A stretch of DNA of 64,000 nt. Source: Azorinus chamasolen. Its lineage: Eukaryota > Mollusca > Bivalvia > Cardiida > Solecurtidae. Shown here one piece after another: positions 35,931 to 46,740 of this stretch. The stretch covers positions 65,064,412 to 65,128,411 of the forward strand of contig OY755240.1 in the NCBI GenBank assembly GCA_963576725.1. The letters are read 5' to 3'. Below the pieces are notes generated by a model. It was not told the origin of the DNA and searched no databases. It worked only from the letters and a program-made list of their open reading frames with translations. Both the position numbers and the translations under genes were made by a program. Position 1 is the stretch's first letter. Each line of letters opens with the position of its first letter.

Positions 35931-36143
35931 GGGTAGTTGTGTGACTTTTTCTAACTAGTCGCACAAGTAAAATCATTAACCTGGCCATCTCTTGTGACAT
36001 TAACCTGGCCAGTTGTGGGACATAGGGTTAGGGTTAGGGTTAGCTTCCAGATCATTCTTTTCCAAAGTTAGAGCCAAAATTAGTTTTTCTTGTGGGACTA
36101 GTCCCACAAGAAAAGATCAAAGGAAAAAGTCACACAACTACCC
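35931..36143. mobile_element. MITE with 21-bp inverted ends and TTAGGG repeats
   Basis: It starts GGGTAGTTGTGTGACTTTTT and ends with the exact complement. Inside are about three TTAGGG units (36023-36043) and a palindrome CTTGTGGGACTAGTCCCACA. It interrupts the GTCCGTCC tract of the family 1B 5' end. Superfamily not assigned. Confidence 0.7.
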
Positions 36144-36468
36144 ATTTGTTAGTATGTCCGTCTGTCTGTCCGTCAACAATTTCAAACGACTTCTTTTCTG
36201 AAACTGACTGCCCAATTGTAACCAAGCTCGGTCAAATACATACTGTGAGTAGGTGCTTCAAAAATTGTTAAAAGATAGTGGGTGGGGCTATCGGTCTTGT
36301 TGCCATGGCAACTGTACACAATATCTAGAAAAATCTTCTTCTTCGGAATGACTTGTCCGATTTGAATATAGTTTTCACCAAAATGTTTCTCAGTTGATAG
36401 ACTTTAAAAGTTGTTAAAAGAATTTGATCCGGCAAAAAACATGGCCGCCAGAGGGCATGGTCATTTTT

Positions 36469-37816
36469 ATACTCCCGTTTTTTCCGTATTATGGAATGGC
36501 GCGGTCTGTCCGTCTGGTTGTCTGTCCGTCTGTAACATCTCTAACTCAAGTTCCGCTTGGTGGATCCTTCTCAAATTTAGCCACAATGTTTATTTAGACA
36601 TGCTACAGTAGCCTGCAAAGTCCCGATTTGTTTAACCAAGGTCAAGGTCACACAATTGGACTTAGAATTTGCCTTTAGCAAAAATGTTAACCGGTCTGTC
36701 TGTCTGTAACATCTCTAACTCAAGTTCTGCTTGGTGGATCCTTGCCAAATTTGACCAAAATGTTTATCTAGACATGCTACAGTAGCCTGCTAAGTCCCGG
36801 CTCATTTATCCAAGGTCGCTTAATTGGACTTAGAATTTGCCTTTAGCATTTGCGTTAAGCAAAAATGTTAACCTCAATTTATGTGGAACAAGTCCACTTA
36901 TTTACATAACACTTTGTGATAAAGCTTTGAAACTTGGAACACTTGTTCACCGTCACAACCTTCACCTGTAGGCAAGAGTAAATACCTCTGTCAAGCATTT
37001 TGACTGAATTATGCCCCTTTTTAACTTAGAATTTTTGGTTAAGGCTTTGTTAAAGTCCATTTATTTACATAACCCTTTGAGATAAAGCTTTTAAACTTGG
37101 AACACTTGTTCACCGTCACAATCTTCACCTGTAGGCAAGAGAAAATAACTCTGTCAAGCATTTTGACCGAATTATGCCCCTTTTTAATTTAGAATTTTTG
37201 GTTAAGGCTTTGTTAAAGTCCATTTATTTACATAACCCTTTGAGATAAAGCTTTTAAACTTGGAACACTTGTTCACCATCACAATCTTAACCTGTAGACA
37301 AGAGTACATAACTCTTTCAAGCATTTTGACAGAATCATTCCCCTTTTTAACTTAGAATTTATGGTTAAGGCTTTGTTAAAGTCCATTTATTTACATAACC
37401 CTTTGAGATAAAGCTTTTTAACCTTGGAACACTTGTTCACCATCAAAAGCTTTACCTGTAGGCAAGAGTACATAACTCTGTCCAACATTTTGACAGAATT
37501 ATGCCCCCTTTTAAGTTAGAAATTTTGGTTAAAGTTTTGGTTAAAGTCCACTTATTTACATTATCCTTTCAGATAAAGCTTTTAAACTTGAAACATTTGT
37601 TCACCATCACAAGCTTCATCTTCATCTCAAGCATTTAGGCACAATTATGGCACTTTTTAATTTAGACTTTTTGGTTAAGGTTTTTTGTTAAAGTATGCCT
37701 ATTTACAACCTTGAAACTTGGTCGCAAAATTGGACTTTGAATTTAGCAAATACGTTAACCCAATTTATGTTGAACAAAACCTCGACGGGAGTATATTGTG
37801 CCCACTGGCACTCTTG
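36469..37816 (+). mobile_element. Helitron-like family 3 element, 1,348 bp
   Basis: 5' end ATACTCCCGTTTTTTCCG, 3' block CGACGGGAGTAT (inverted copy of the start), hairpin GTGCCCACTGGCAC and TCTTG. The core has about six units tagged CTTGGAACACTTGTTCACC. It sits in a T-run whose empty version (six T) survives in sister copies, for example near 7462; here five T lie left and three right. Confidence 0.8.
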
Positions 37817-39652
37817 TTTCCATGTATATGGTAATATCTTTAAATCTTTAAAAATCTTCTTCTCTGAAACTGTAAAGCCTAGACATTTGATATTTGGTAT
37901 GTAGCATGATCTTATGGTCCTTTACAAAGATTGTTCAAATTATGACCCCCGGGCCAAAATGGCCCCGCCCAAGGGTTTATCAGTTTTTCATTGGAAAATC
38001 TTTAACAATCTTCTTCTCTGAAACTATAAGGCCTAGACATTTGTTATTTGGTATGTAGCATGATCTAATGGTCCTCTAAAAATATTGTCCAAATTATGAC
38101 CCGAGGCCAAAAATGGCCCTGCCCAAGGGCTTATCAGTATTGCATAGGAAAATCTTTAAAAATCTTCTTCTCTCAAACTGTAAGGCCTAGACCTTTGATA
38201 TTTGATATGTAGCATAATCTAATGGTCCTCTACAAAGATTGTACAAATTATGACCCCCCGGTTAAAAATGGCCCTGCCCAAGGGCTTATTAGTTTTTCAT
38301 AGGAAAATCTTTAAAAATGTTCTTCTCTCAAACTGTAAGGCCTAGACCTTTGATATTTGGTATGTAGCATGATCTTATGGTCCTCTACAAAGATTGTTCA
38401 AATTTTGGCCGGGGCCAAAAATGGCCCCAACCCAAGGGCTTATCAGTTTTTCATAGGAAAATTCTTTAAAAATCTTCTTCTCTGAAACTGTAAGGCCTAG
38501 ACCTTTGATATTTGGTATGTAGCATGATCTAATGGTCCTCTAAAAATATTTTTCAAATTATGACCCCCGGCAAAAAATGGCCCCGCCCAAGGGCTTATCA
38601 GTTTTTCATAGGAAAATCTTTAAAAATCTTCTTCTCTCAAACTGTAAGGCCTAGACCTTTGATATTTGGTATGTAGCATGATCTTATGGTCCTCTACAAA
38701 TATTGTCAAATTATGACCCCCGGGGCAAAAATGACCCTGCCCAAGAGCTTAGTTTTTCATTGGAAAATCTTTAAAAATCTACTGAAACTGTAAGGCCTAG
38801 ACCTTTGATATTTGGTATGTAGCATGATCTTATGGTCCTCTACAAAGATTGTTCAAATTTTGACCCCCCCCGGCCAAAAATGGCCCTGCCCAAGGGCTTA
38901 TTAGTTTTTCATAGGAAAATCTTTAAAAATCTTCTCTGAAACTGTAAGGCCTAGACCTTTGATATTTGGTATGTAGCATGATCTTATGGTCCTCTACAAA
39001 GACTGTTTAAATTATGACCCCGGGGTCAAAAATGGCCCCGCCCAAGGACTTATCAGTTTTTCATAGGAAAATCTTTAAAAATCTTCTTCTCTCGAACTGT
39101 AAGGCCTAGACCTTTGATATTTGGTATGTAGCATGATCTTATGGTTCTCTACAAAGATTGTCATGACCCCTGGGCCAAAAATGGCCCTTCCGAAGGACTT
39201 ACTAGTTTTTCATAGGAAAATCTTTAAAAATCTTCCTCTCTGAAACTATAAAGCCTAGACCTTTGATATTTGGTATGTAGCATGATCTTATGGTCCTCTA
39301 CAAATTTTGTCAAATTATGACCCCACGGGGCAAAATTGGCCCCGCCCAAGAGCTTAGTTTTTCATTGGAAAATTTTACTGAAACTGTAGGGCCTAGACCT
39401 TTGATATTTGGTATGTAACGACCCTGACCACTGGGCAAAACTTTGCCCTGCATCAGGGCTTATCAGTTTTACAATGGAAAAATATAAAATATTATTTTTC
39501 TCTGAAACCATAAGGCTTAGACCTTTAATTAATGGCATACTGCTTTGCCTTGTGGTTCTCTACCAAGGTTGTACACATGATTTCGTGTGGTCAAAATGGC
39601 CCCACCCCTGGGGTTATCTCAGGTGAGTGTTTCAGGGCCCATGGCCCTCTTG

Positions 39653-39993
39653 TTCTATGAAACTTTGTGTAAATATTAAGTAGCATAAGGACATGTGGCC
39701 CTGCAAATAAAATTATACCCCATGCAATGAATCTGCTCAGGGGTTTATAGTTTTTGACCCGTCCATCCGTCAAACCCGAATTTCTAACGGATCGAACCGT
39801 GTGAATCTTCTTTTGTTTAAAAAAGACACATAAGTAGAAAAATAGACCCACAAGTAAAAGAAGAACAAAAGATCTTTTGTTCTCATAGTCCAACAATGTA
39901 TCACTCGTGAGAGCGGACGTCCATAAGTCAGTCCATCTGTGTATCATAATACATTGTTGCTCATCTAGCACTTTCATTTCTTGACCAATTTTT
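39653..39993. other. Continuation of interrupted repeat
   Basis: Resumes the repeat seen at 35592-35849 (GAAACTTTGTGTAAAT) and contains (GTCCATCCGTC) and AAAGATCTTTTGTTC motifs. No gene. Confidence 0.4.
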
Positions 39994-41723
39994 AGCTCAC
40001 CAGAGCACAAAGTGCTCAAGGTGAGCTATTGTGATACCCCTGTGTCCGGCGTCCGTCGTCCGTCTGTCCGTCTGTCCGTCTGTCCGTCTGTCAGTCTGTC
40101 CGCACTGTCTGTCCGTCAACAATTTCAAACGACTTCTTCTCTGAAACTGACTGCCCAATTGTAACCAAACTTGGTCAGATACATACTGTTGGTGGGTGCT
40201 TCAAAAGTTGTTAAAAGATAGTGGGCGGGGCCATCGGTCTTGTTGCCATGGCAACTGTACGCAAAATCTAGAAAAATCTTCTTCTCCAGAATGACTTGTC
40301 CGATTTGAATATAGTTTTCACCAAAATGTTTCTCAGTTGATAGACTTTAAAAGTTGTTAAAAGAATTTTGATCCGGCGAAAAACATGGCCGCCAGAGGGC
40401 GTGGTCATTTTTTCCATATATGGTAATATATGAAAATCTTTAAAAATCTTCTTCTCTGAAACCATTCTGTCCTAGACCATTGATATTTGGTATGTAGCAT
40501 GATCTTATGGTCCTCTACAAAGAATGTTCAAATTATGACCCCCTGGCCAAAATTGGCCCCGCCCAAGGGCTTATCAGTTTTTCATTGGAAAATCTTTAAA
40601 AATCTTCTTCTCTGAAACTGTTAGGCCTAGAACTTTGATATTTGGTATGTAGCATGATCTTATGGTCCTCTACAAACAATGTTCAAATAATGACCCCTGG
40701 GCCAAAAATGGCCCCGCCCAAGGGCTTATCAGTTTTTCATAGGAAAATCTTTAAAAATCTTCTTCTCTGAAACTGTAAGGCCTAGACCTTTGATATTTCG
40801 TTTGAAGCATGAACTTATGGTCCTCTACTAAAGTTGTTCAAATTATGACCCCGGGCCAAAAATGGCCCCGCCCCAGGGCTTATCAGTTTTTCATAGGAAA
40901 ATCTTTAAAAATCTTCTTTTCTGAAACTGTAAGGCCTAGACCTTTGATATTTGGTATGTAGCATGATCTTATGATCCTCTACAAATATTGTTCAAATTAT
41001 GACCCCGGGCCAAAAATTGGCCCCGCCCAAGTGCTTATCAGTTTTTCATAGGAAAAGCTTTAAAAATCTTCTTCTCGGAAACTGTAAGGCCTAGACTTTT
41101 GTTATTTGGTATGTAGCATGATCTCATGGTCCTCTACAAAAGTTGTTCAAATTATGATCCTCGGGCCAAAAATGGCCCCGCCCAAGGGCTTATCAGTTTT
41201 TCATAGGAAAATCTTTAAAAATCTTCTTCTCTGAAACTGTAAGGCCTAGACCTTTGATATTTGGTATGTAGCATGATCTTATGGTCCTCTACAAATATTG
41301 TTCAAATTATGACCCCCACGCCAAAAATGGCCCCGCCCAAGGGCTTATCAGTTTTTCATAGGAAAATCTTTAAAAATCTACTGAGACTGTAAGGCCTAGA
41401 CCTTTGTATTTGGTATGTAACATGATCTAATGATCCTCTACAAATATGTAGCTGTGGCTTGTGGTCCTCTGCCAAGAATGTTTAACTTACGACCCTGACC
41501 ACTGGGCGAAACTTGGCCCTGCCTCAGGTCTTATCAGTTTTTCATGGGAAAAATATAAATATTATCTTTCTCTGAAACCATAAGGCTTAGACCTTTAATT
41601 AATGGCATATTGCTTTGCCTTGTGGTTCTCTACCAAGGGTGTACACATGATTTCTTGTGGTCAAATATGTCCCGCCCCTGGGGTTATGTCTGGTGAGCGC
41701 TTCAGGGCCTCATGGCCCTCTTG
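39994..41723 (+). mobile_element. Helitron-like family 1B element (right part of composite)
   Basis: 5' palindrome at 39994 after TTTTT, a GTCCGTCTGTCC tract, about nine 150-bp core units and terminator with CTCTTG at 41723, which directly abuts LINE ORF2. Complete in itself; its left flank is not LINE. Confidence 0.8.
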
Positions 41724-44415
41724 TTTCAACATACTGGTAACCCCATATTTGAGAACCATAACACAAAATAGGGCGTATCATAGAGTCAAATAACTTAAAT
41801 ACATCATCTGGATGAAAATGTCCAAAGGATTGTTGATACTTAAAGATATTAGAGGAAACTTTCATAGCTTGTTTCGCTGCACATTCGTGTGTCTTTGTCC
41901 ATATCAGTTTTGGTGTCATATACATACCTAAATACTTATAATAATTAACAACTTCAATTTGTTCCCTGTCAATAAACCATTTCTCATAGTTGCGCAGTGC
42001 ACCTCCATTTCGAAAGACAATAATTTTGGTCTTATTAAGATTTAGTGTCATATTTGTAAGTTTACAAAAGTTTCCAATTATGTCTATTTGCCTTTGAAGT
42101 CTAACAGCGGTCTCACTAAAACTAGAAACATCATCAGCATACAAAAGTGCTAAAAGATCTGGAATATCATTAGACACAAACACTCCCTGGTCACATTCTT
42201 TTCTTAGATAGGTTACAAGGTCGTTTACGAAAATTGAAAATATCAGAGGACTACTAATACAACCCTGCCTGGTACCAATTGTACATTCAAAGAGATCAGT
42301 TAATCCCATTCCGGTTTTTACACAAGCCTTTAGTTTACTGTACATAGATTGAAATGTCCTCAAAATTTTACCTTCAATTCTATTTCTCACTAATGCATTC
42401 CACAGTTTTTCATGATTTATACAGTCAAACGCCTTTCTAAAGTCAATATATATACAGTAGAATCTACCTCCAGATCTAGATATGTATTTCTGGATTAACG
42501 AGCTTAATGTAAAGACGTTGTCCACGGTACAATATCCCTTACGGAAGCCTGCCTGAGACTCATCAATAATTACATTTCTGTCACAAAACCTTTGTAGTCT
42601 GATATTTAAAACATTGATATATATTTTACCAAGTGAGTTGATCAAAGATATTCCTCTATAATTATTTGGATCTGACATACTTCCACTTTTATGTACAGGA
42701 GTAATAATACTTTCACACCACATGGCAGGAACATTTCCTGTGTCAAATATCTCATTAAATAATTTGCATAAATATGGTAAAATCAATTCTATACTACATT
42801 TATAAACCTCAGCACAAATGCCATCTGGCCCAGGAGATTTATTAGTGTGTATTAATTTAACACTATTTCTGATTTCTTCTGCAGTTATCTCTGAATTCAG
42901 ATTTATATTGTCAACCTCTCTATCAATTTCACCAACAAAATCATCATTTGGTTGAGCGTTAACATCCGTTTGTTGGTTCAAAAGATCTTTAAAATAGTTA
43001 AACCAGGTAACACTTGGTATACTAGTATCGCATTTTTCATGTGTAAAATTTGTCTTTGATTGCTTGATTGTATTCCAGAACGTTTTCGGGCATTTTCTAG
43101 CTTCAATAAGTTTCTTTCTACAATTCAAATGAAATTCAGCCTTTCTAGCAGCGACGTATTTGCGAAACTCTCGTTTAGCAACATGATATTGTTCTAGATC
43201 GTAGGCGGAGTTCGTAGTTCGAAAATATCTAAGACGACTGTATTTGATGTGTTTCAATCTTGAGCATTCACTGTTCCACCACGGCGGTTGTCTCAGTGCT
43301 CTCTTAGTACTTCGTTTAATGCCTGTTGTCAACATTTCACTTGCTGCGCGCTTTATCAAATCCGTGAAACTCTCTAAAGTATCAATAAACGTGTCTGAAT
43401 CGCTAATGTTCTCTTGAAAGGCTTTGAGTCCTTCATCCAAATTTGTCAAGAAGTGCTCTTTACAGTTTTCTTTCCATTTAATCTTGTCATAAGTTCCTGT
43501 GTTTATGTCATCACTAAGTTCATCATTTGTCAATTCATTATCATTTATCCTGAACCTTAAGGTACAGTACAGAGGACAATGAACTGAAAATGCATGATCA
43601 GATACGCCAAAATCAATTACGTTTTCAAACAATTCTGACGAGGCAATCATATAGTCCACCACGCTGGCACCATTATTAGCAAAACAAGTAAATTCACCAT
43701 TAGTGTCTTGGAACAATCTACCATTCATAATATGAACATCAAAAATACAGCAGAGTTCTATCAAAGAAAGACCAAATGTATTATGGCATTCACAATCTTT
43801 GTTATTTCTACGCATTGAAAAAGTGTCACTGGGGTATTGCGTATCATTACCAAACACATGATCAATTTCATCGTGTGGTATGTAGTCTTGCATAGTTTTT
43901 GTTCTTGCATTTAAGTCTCCAGCGATAAATACACTTGCATTTGGGAATTCGGCGGTAATGTTCAGAAGTTTATCCTGAAGCAGTGTTATACCATCTGGGT
44001 TTAATTCTGTATATATGGTGGAATATTGTGGTGAAACGTACGTAAAAATCATAACAATGTCATTTTTATAACCGACTTTCTTGCCATCTAATAACAGTAT
44101 GACACACTCGCTTATCCCCCCACAAATGCGTTTTATCGTACCGTTCGATATCAAATCATTTCGTATGTAGACTGTAACACCACCCGAATTTCTATACGCG
44201 TTCCTCGGTTTCGGACGGATATAATCAAAGTGAGTATAACCTTTTAAACAGTTATCGAAATCAGAAGAATCGTTTCCCCAGGTTTCACACATTCCAAATA
44301 TATCAAACTGTTGCGAATAAGCAGTAAAATGTGTGTCTTGCCGATACTTATAAAAACCTTCAATGTTTACGCAACACATTTTAAGAGTATACTCGATGGT
44401 GCTCTCAGAGTTCAC
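41724..44415 (-). pseudogene. LINE ORF2, endonuclease and reverse transcriptase (interrupted)
   Basis: The minus-strand frame opens at 44415. The N-terminal apurinic endonuclease domain has MCCVNIEGFYK, a CETW motif, AGDLNARTK and SDHAFSVHCPL (the SDH catalytic motif). It is followed by reverse transcriptase blocks: KSPGPDGICAEVYK, QAGFRKGYCTVDN, FRKAFDCINH, GTRQGCISSP and the catalytic YADD in LLYADDVSSF. The frame breaks at GYQYVE where the 14.7-kb element inserted and resumes as KIERVHV at 27008. Together they make about 1,158 residues, with no other stop or frameshift. This is an APE-type non-LTR element (L1/jockey-like group), nonfunctional only through the insertion. Confidence 0.9.
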
Positions 44416-44475
44416 AGGTGTAGCATTTCGAGGGAACTTGCGATCAAATGGGACTGGTGGGCCATGGCCCCTGTC

Positions 44476-44967
44476 CTACTTATCAACAGGTACAATATCG
44501 TCAGTTTCAGGATCGTAACTGTACTCCGTTCTACCAATAACAAGTTTGTCATATCGGTAGAAGGCACGTTTTTTGGCTTTAATACTTTGCATCAAGAATG
44601 GGTGTAATAAGGTACGTTCTCTTGTAACCCTTGCCGGGAAGTCTTCGGTTACTCTGATACCACTACTTGCAGTTTCTTCTTCAACATCGTCAGTAACATT
44701 TTCACTATTTTGTTTCCTAATTTTTCGGAACGCTTTTAGAACTGTTTCCCTATCTTTAAAAGATGAGAATTTGACAATTATCGATCGCGTTACACCTTCC
44801 CTTTGTCTTGGCAATCGATGCGCACGTTCGATCTTAACATCACTTTCAATCTTCAAATCATTCTTAAAATACGCCTGAACTTTATCTTCCGACTCTTCCC
44901 AGCTCTCGTTTTCACCTTCATCTATATCGTGTATTTTCAAGTTATTTCGCCGAGACTGAGCTTCCAT
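44476..44967 (-). CDS. LINE ORF1, L1-ORF1p-like RNA-binding protein
   Basis: 163 residues starting MEAQSRRNNLKIHDIDEGEN. RRNNLKIHDI followed by ESWEESEDKV and ERAHRLPRQ, then SIIVKFSSFKDRETVLKAFR, matches the RRM region of L1-type ORF1 proteins, which coat the element RNA as chaperones. It is short for that family because no long coiled coil precedes the RRM. The start lies at the 5' end of the element, five T (five A on the coding strand) from the junction with the family 2 array, so the 5' UTR is almost absent. ORF1 is intact. Confidence 0.85.
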   Translation of the reverse strand: MEAQSRRNNLKIHDIDEGENESWEESEDKVQAYFKNDLKIESDVKIERAHRLPRQREGVTRSIIVKFSSFKDRETVLKAFRKIRKQNSENVTDDVEEETASSGIRVTEDFPARVTRERTLLHPFLMQSIKAKKRAFYRYDKLVIGRTEYSYDPETDDIVPVDK

Positions 44968-44972
44968 TTTTT

Positions 44973-45496
44973 ATGTATGTATCTCATAAAGCCGCACATT
45001 TTGAGGGGTGACATGTCAAGGTCATCCTTCAGGGTCAAAGGTCATTAACTTCAAATTGGCCATAACTTTTGAACCAATAGAGATAAAGTCTTGATATTTG
45101 GTATGCATGTGTATCTCATGAAGCTGCACATTTTGGGAGGTGACATTACAAGGTCAAGGTCATCTTTCAGGGTCAAAGGTCACCAACTTGAACATTGGCC
45201 ATAACTTTTGAACCAGTAGAGATACAGACTTGATTGTTGGTATACGTGTGTTTCTTATTTTGCTGCACAGTTTGAGGGGTAACATGTCAAGGTCAAGGTC
45301 ATCCTTCATGGTCAAAGGTCACCAACTTTAACATTGGCCATAACTTTTGAACCAGTAGAGATACAGACTTGATATGTGGTATGCATGTGCACTCCATGAA
45401 GCTGCACAGTTTGAGGGGTGACATGTCAAGATGAAGGTCATCATTTAGGGTCAAATATCATATCTAGGGGGCATAGTGTTTCACAAACACATCTTG
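44973..45496 (+). repeat. Family 2 core array, right part
   Basis: Three to four units tagged TTTGAGGGGTGACATGTCAA, continuing the array cut at 26017, and ending in the family 2 terminator. Confidence 0.7.
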
Positions 45497-45815
45497 ATTG
45501 GTTACGGTTTTTGTTAAAGTCCACTTATTTACATAACCCTTTGAGATAAAGATTTGAATCTTGGAACACTTGTTCAACATCACATGCTTCATCTGTAGGC
45601 ATGTCAAGCATTTTAACACAAGTTATTGCCCTTTTTTCATTATAGAGTTCAAAGAGATCCTACATCCTGAATACTATTAAAGATCTTTTACTGAGACTTG
45701 GAGTACTTGCTTATATAGTATCATTGGACACTATTTTAGTCCACTATCAAGCTGAAGCATTTTTACACTAACAATTCTGAGAATAGTCGAGCATGCTGTC
45801 CTGTTACAGCTCTTG

Positions 45816-46240
45816 TATAAATTGCACTGGTCGTATGAACCAGTCTCAGAAAAATCGGTCCAGACCAGCGATATTGGCCACAATACAATGTATGATGATA
45901 TACATGTATAACATTTGATGAGGGTGTGCACTGTTTCCCATGGTAAATATATTCCTTATGATTTAAAGTTGGAATGTAATGTAAATAATGGAGTTGTGAT
46001 AACAATAACACCATAAAGAAACTGTACATTTGGTTTGAGGGACTTTTGTTTTACTTATAAGTACAAACCATAGACAAATTTGGTATCAAAATGCGCAAAG
46101 ATGTATTGGCTACACGATGGTGTATTTTTAATTGTGATTTTATAATTTGACGATCATAATTTTGTGTTTGAATGAAGATGGTGTGAAAAGCAAAAGTTGC
46201 AGTGTTTTGTAATTGTCATTTTGCTATCGAATATGCGTCA
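45816..46240. other. Intron 3 sequence, nothing recognised
   Basis: AT-rich, no exon-like frame and no repeat ends seen. Confidence 0.4.
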
Positions 46241-46244
46241 AGTT

Positions 46245-46600
46245 CCATGACAAAATGTCAGTATCTGTTATGGCCTCCTCGTCTATGGATCAATGTTAGT
46301 ATCCTCGACCGCATTGACCTTATGTAACGTCTTGCGACGTCGGCGGGAATAAGGTTCTATTCATGCGCTAAAGCTGCTCTGACAAGTCATTGACATTTTA
46401 AGACATGATTTTTCCTTGCTCTCTGGTGAAGTAAATCCCATCAATGTTCAATGGGATTCATGTCCGGAGGCAAGCCGTCCAAGGCAAAATGTTTAAGATA
46501 TGCCTAGCAAGATAATTTCTTGTAAGCACAGCCGTATGCGGCCTACCATAGTCCTGCATCAAACAGCCAGGGTTCTGTTGCAAAAAAAGGAACTGCAATA
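46245..46600 (-). pseudogene. Tc1/mariner transposase relic
   Basis: Read on the minus strand and allowing frameshifts and stops, the sequence gives MQDYGRPHTAVLTRNYLAR, then ILPW, then PDMNPIEH followed by WDLLHQRARK, and later IRSMRSRI and RGGH. This order (QDN-RPHTA, LPW, PDLNPIEHLWD, C-terminal RGGHTRY) is the DDE catalytic end of Tc1-like transposases. At least one frameshift and one stop are present. The 5' part is missing, cut off near 46600 by another repeat. Confidence 0.75.
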
Positions 46601-46603
46601 GGC

Positions 46604-46740
46604 AGGGTTCCCACGGACAGGGAAAAGTCAGGGAAAAAAAAAAATTTCAAGGTCAGGGAAAAGTCAGGGAATTTTTTAATTGGTCAGGGAAATTTGAAAT
46701 TTGGCAAAAGTCAGGGAAAAGTCAGGGAAATTTGGAACCA
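46604..46740. mobile_element. AGGGTTCCCAC repeat end
   Basis: Begins AGGGTTCCCACGGACAGGG and consists of GTCAGGGAAAA units. The opposite end (GTGGGAACCCT) of a relative lies at 58336-58419. hAT-like by its end, but no target duplication was found. Confidence 0.4.

Larger units (their letters stand above)
35850..39652 (+). mobile_element. Helitron-like family 1B element with nested insertions
   Basis: 5' palindrome at 35850, terminator AGGTGAGTGTTTCAGGGCC, hairpin, CTCTTG at 39652. It contains a 213-bp MITE (35931-36143) and a family 3 element (36469-37816), then about eleven 150-bp core units. Flanking T-runs (5 left, 2 right) fit insertion into a TTTTT site of the surrounding repeat. Confidence 0.8.
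27009..41723 (+). mobile_element. Composite Helitron-like element carrying neurabin exons, 14.7 kb
   Basis: The left boundary is a family 1 palindromic 5' end (AGCTCACCAGAGCACAAAGT) and the right boundary a family 1 terminator (GGTGAGCGCTTCAGGGCC, hairpin, CTCTTG at 41723). Both abut LINE ORF2 sequence that is continuous once the block is removed: 2,692 + 787 nt minus 2 T equals 3,477 nt, divisible by three. Inside are a terminator at 30442, unique DNA with two neurabin exons, a complete family 1B element (35850-39652) and another 5' end at 39994. The left core is subfamily 1A and the right is 1B, so the ends come from different copies. This fits read-through of terminators during transposition; ectopic recombination is the alternative. 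Confidence 0.75.
25100..45496 (+). mobile_element. Helitron-like family 2 element, split by a LINE
   Basis: The 5' palindrome is ATGCCCCCCAGATCTGATCT with its complement. The core array of about 155-bp units is tagged GGTGACATGTCAAGGTCA and CTTGATATTTGG. The 3' block is AGGGGGCATAG, hairpin TGTTTCACAAACA, then ATCTTG at 45496. The array breaks at about 26017 and resumes at 44973, where the LINE entered. It sits in a T-run of family 4. Confidence 0.75.
24893..45815 (+). mobile_element. Helitron-like family 4 element, outermost of nest
   Basis: The 5' end is AGCTTGACTATTC plus a short palindrome (24893). The 3' end has the inverted motif GAATAGTCGAGC (45781-45792), hairpin GCTGTCCTGTTACAGC and TCTTG (45811-45815). 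Only 24893-25099 and 45497-45815 belong to it (about 530 bp, tag GTTAAAGTCCACTT); the rest is nested insertions. Confidence 0.65.

Noticed and set aside
36023..36043. True telomeric sequence or chromosome end
   Set aside because: Only about three TTAGGG units, enclosed in a 213-bp MITE.
39591..40019. 142-codon minus-strand frame
   Set aside because: It spans the junction of two repeats and a family 1 5' end; no domain.
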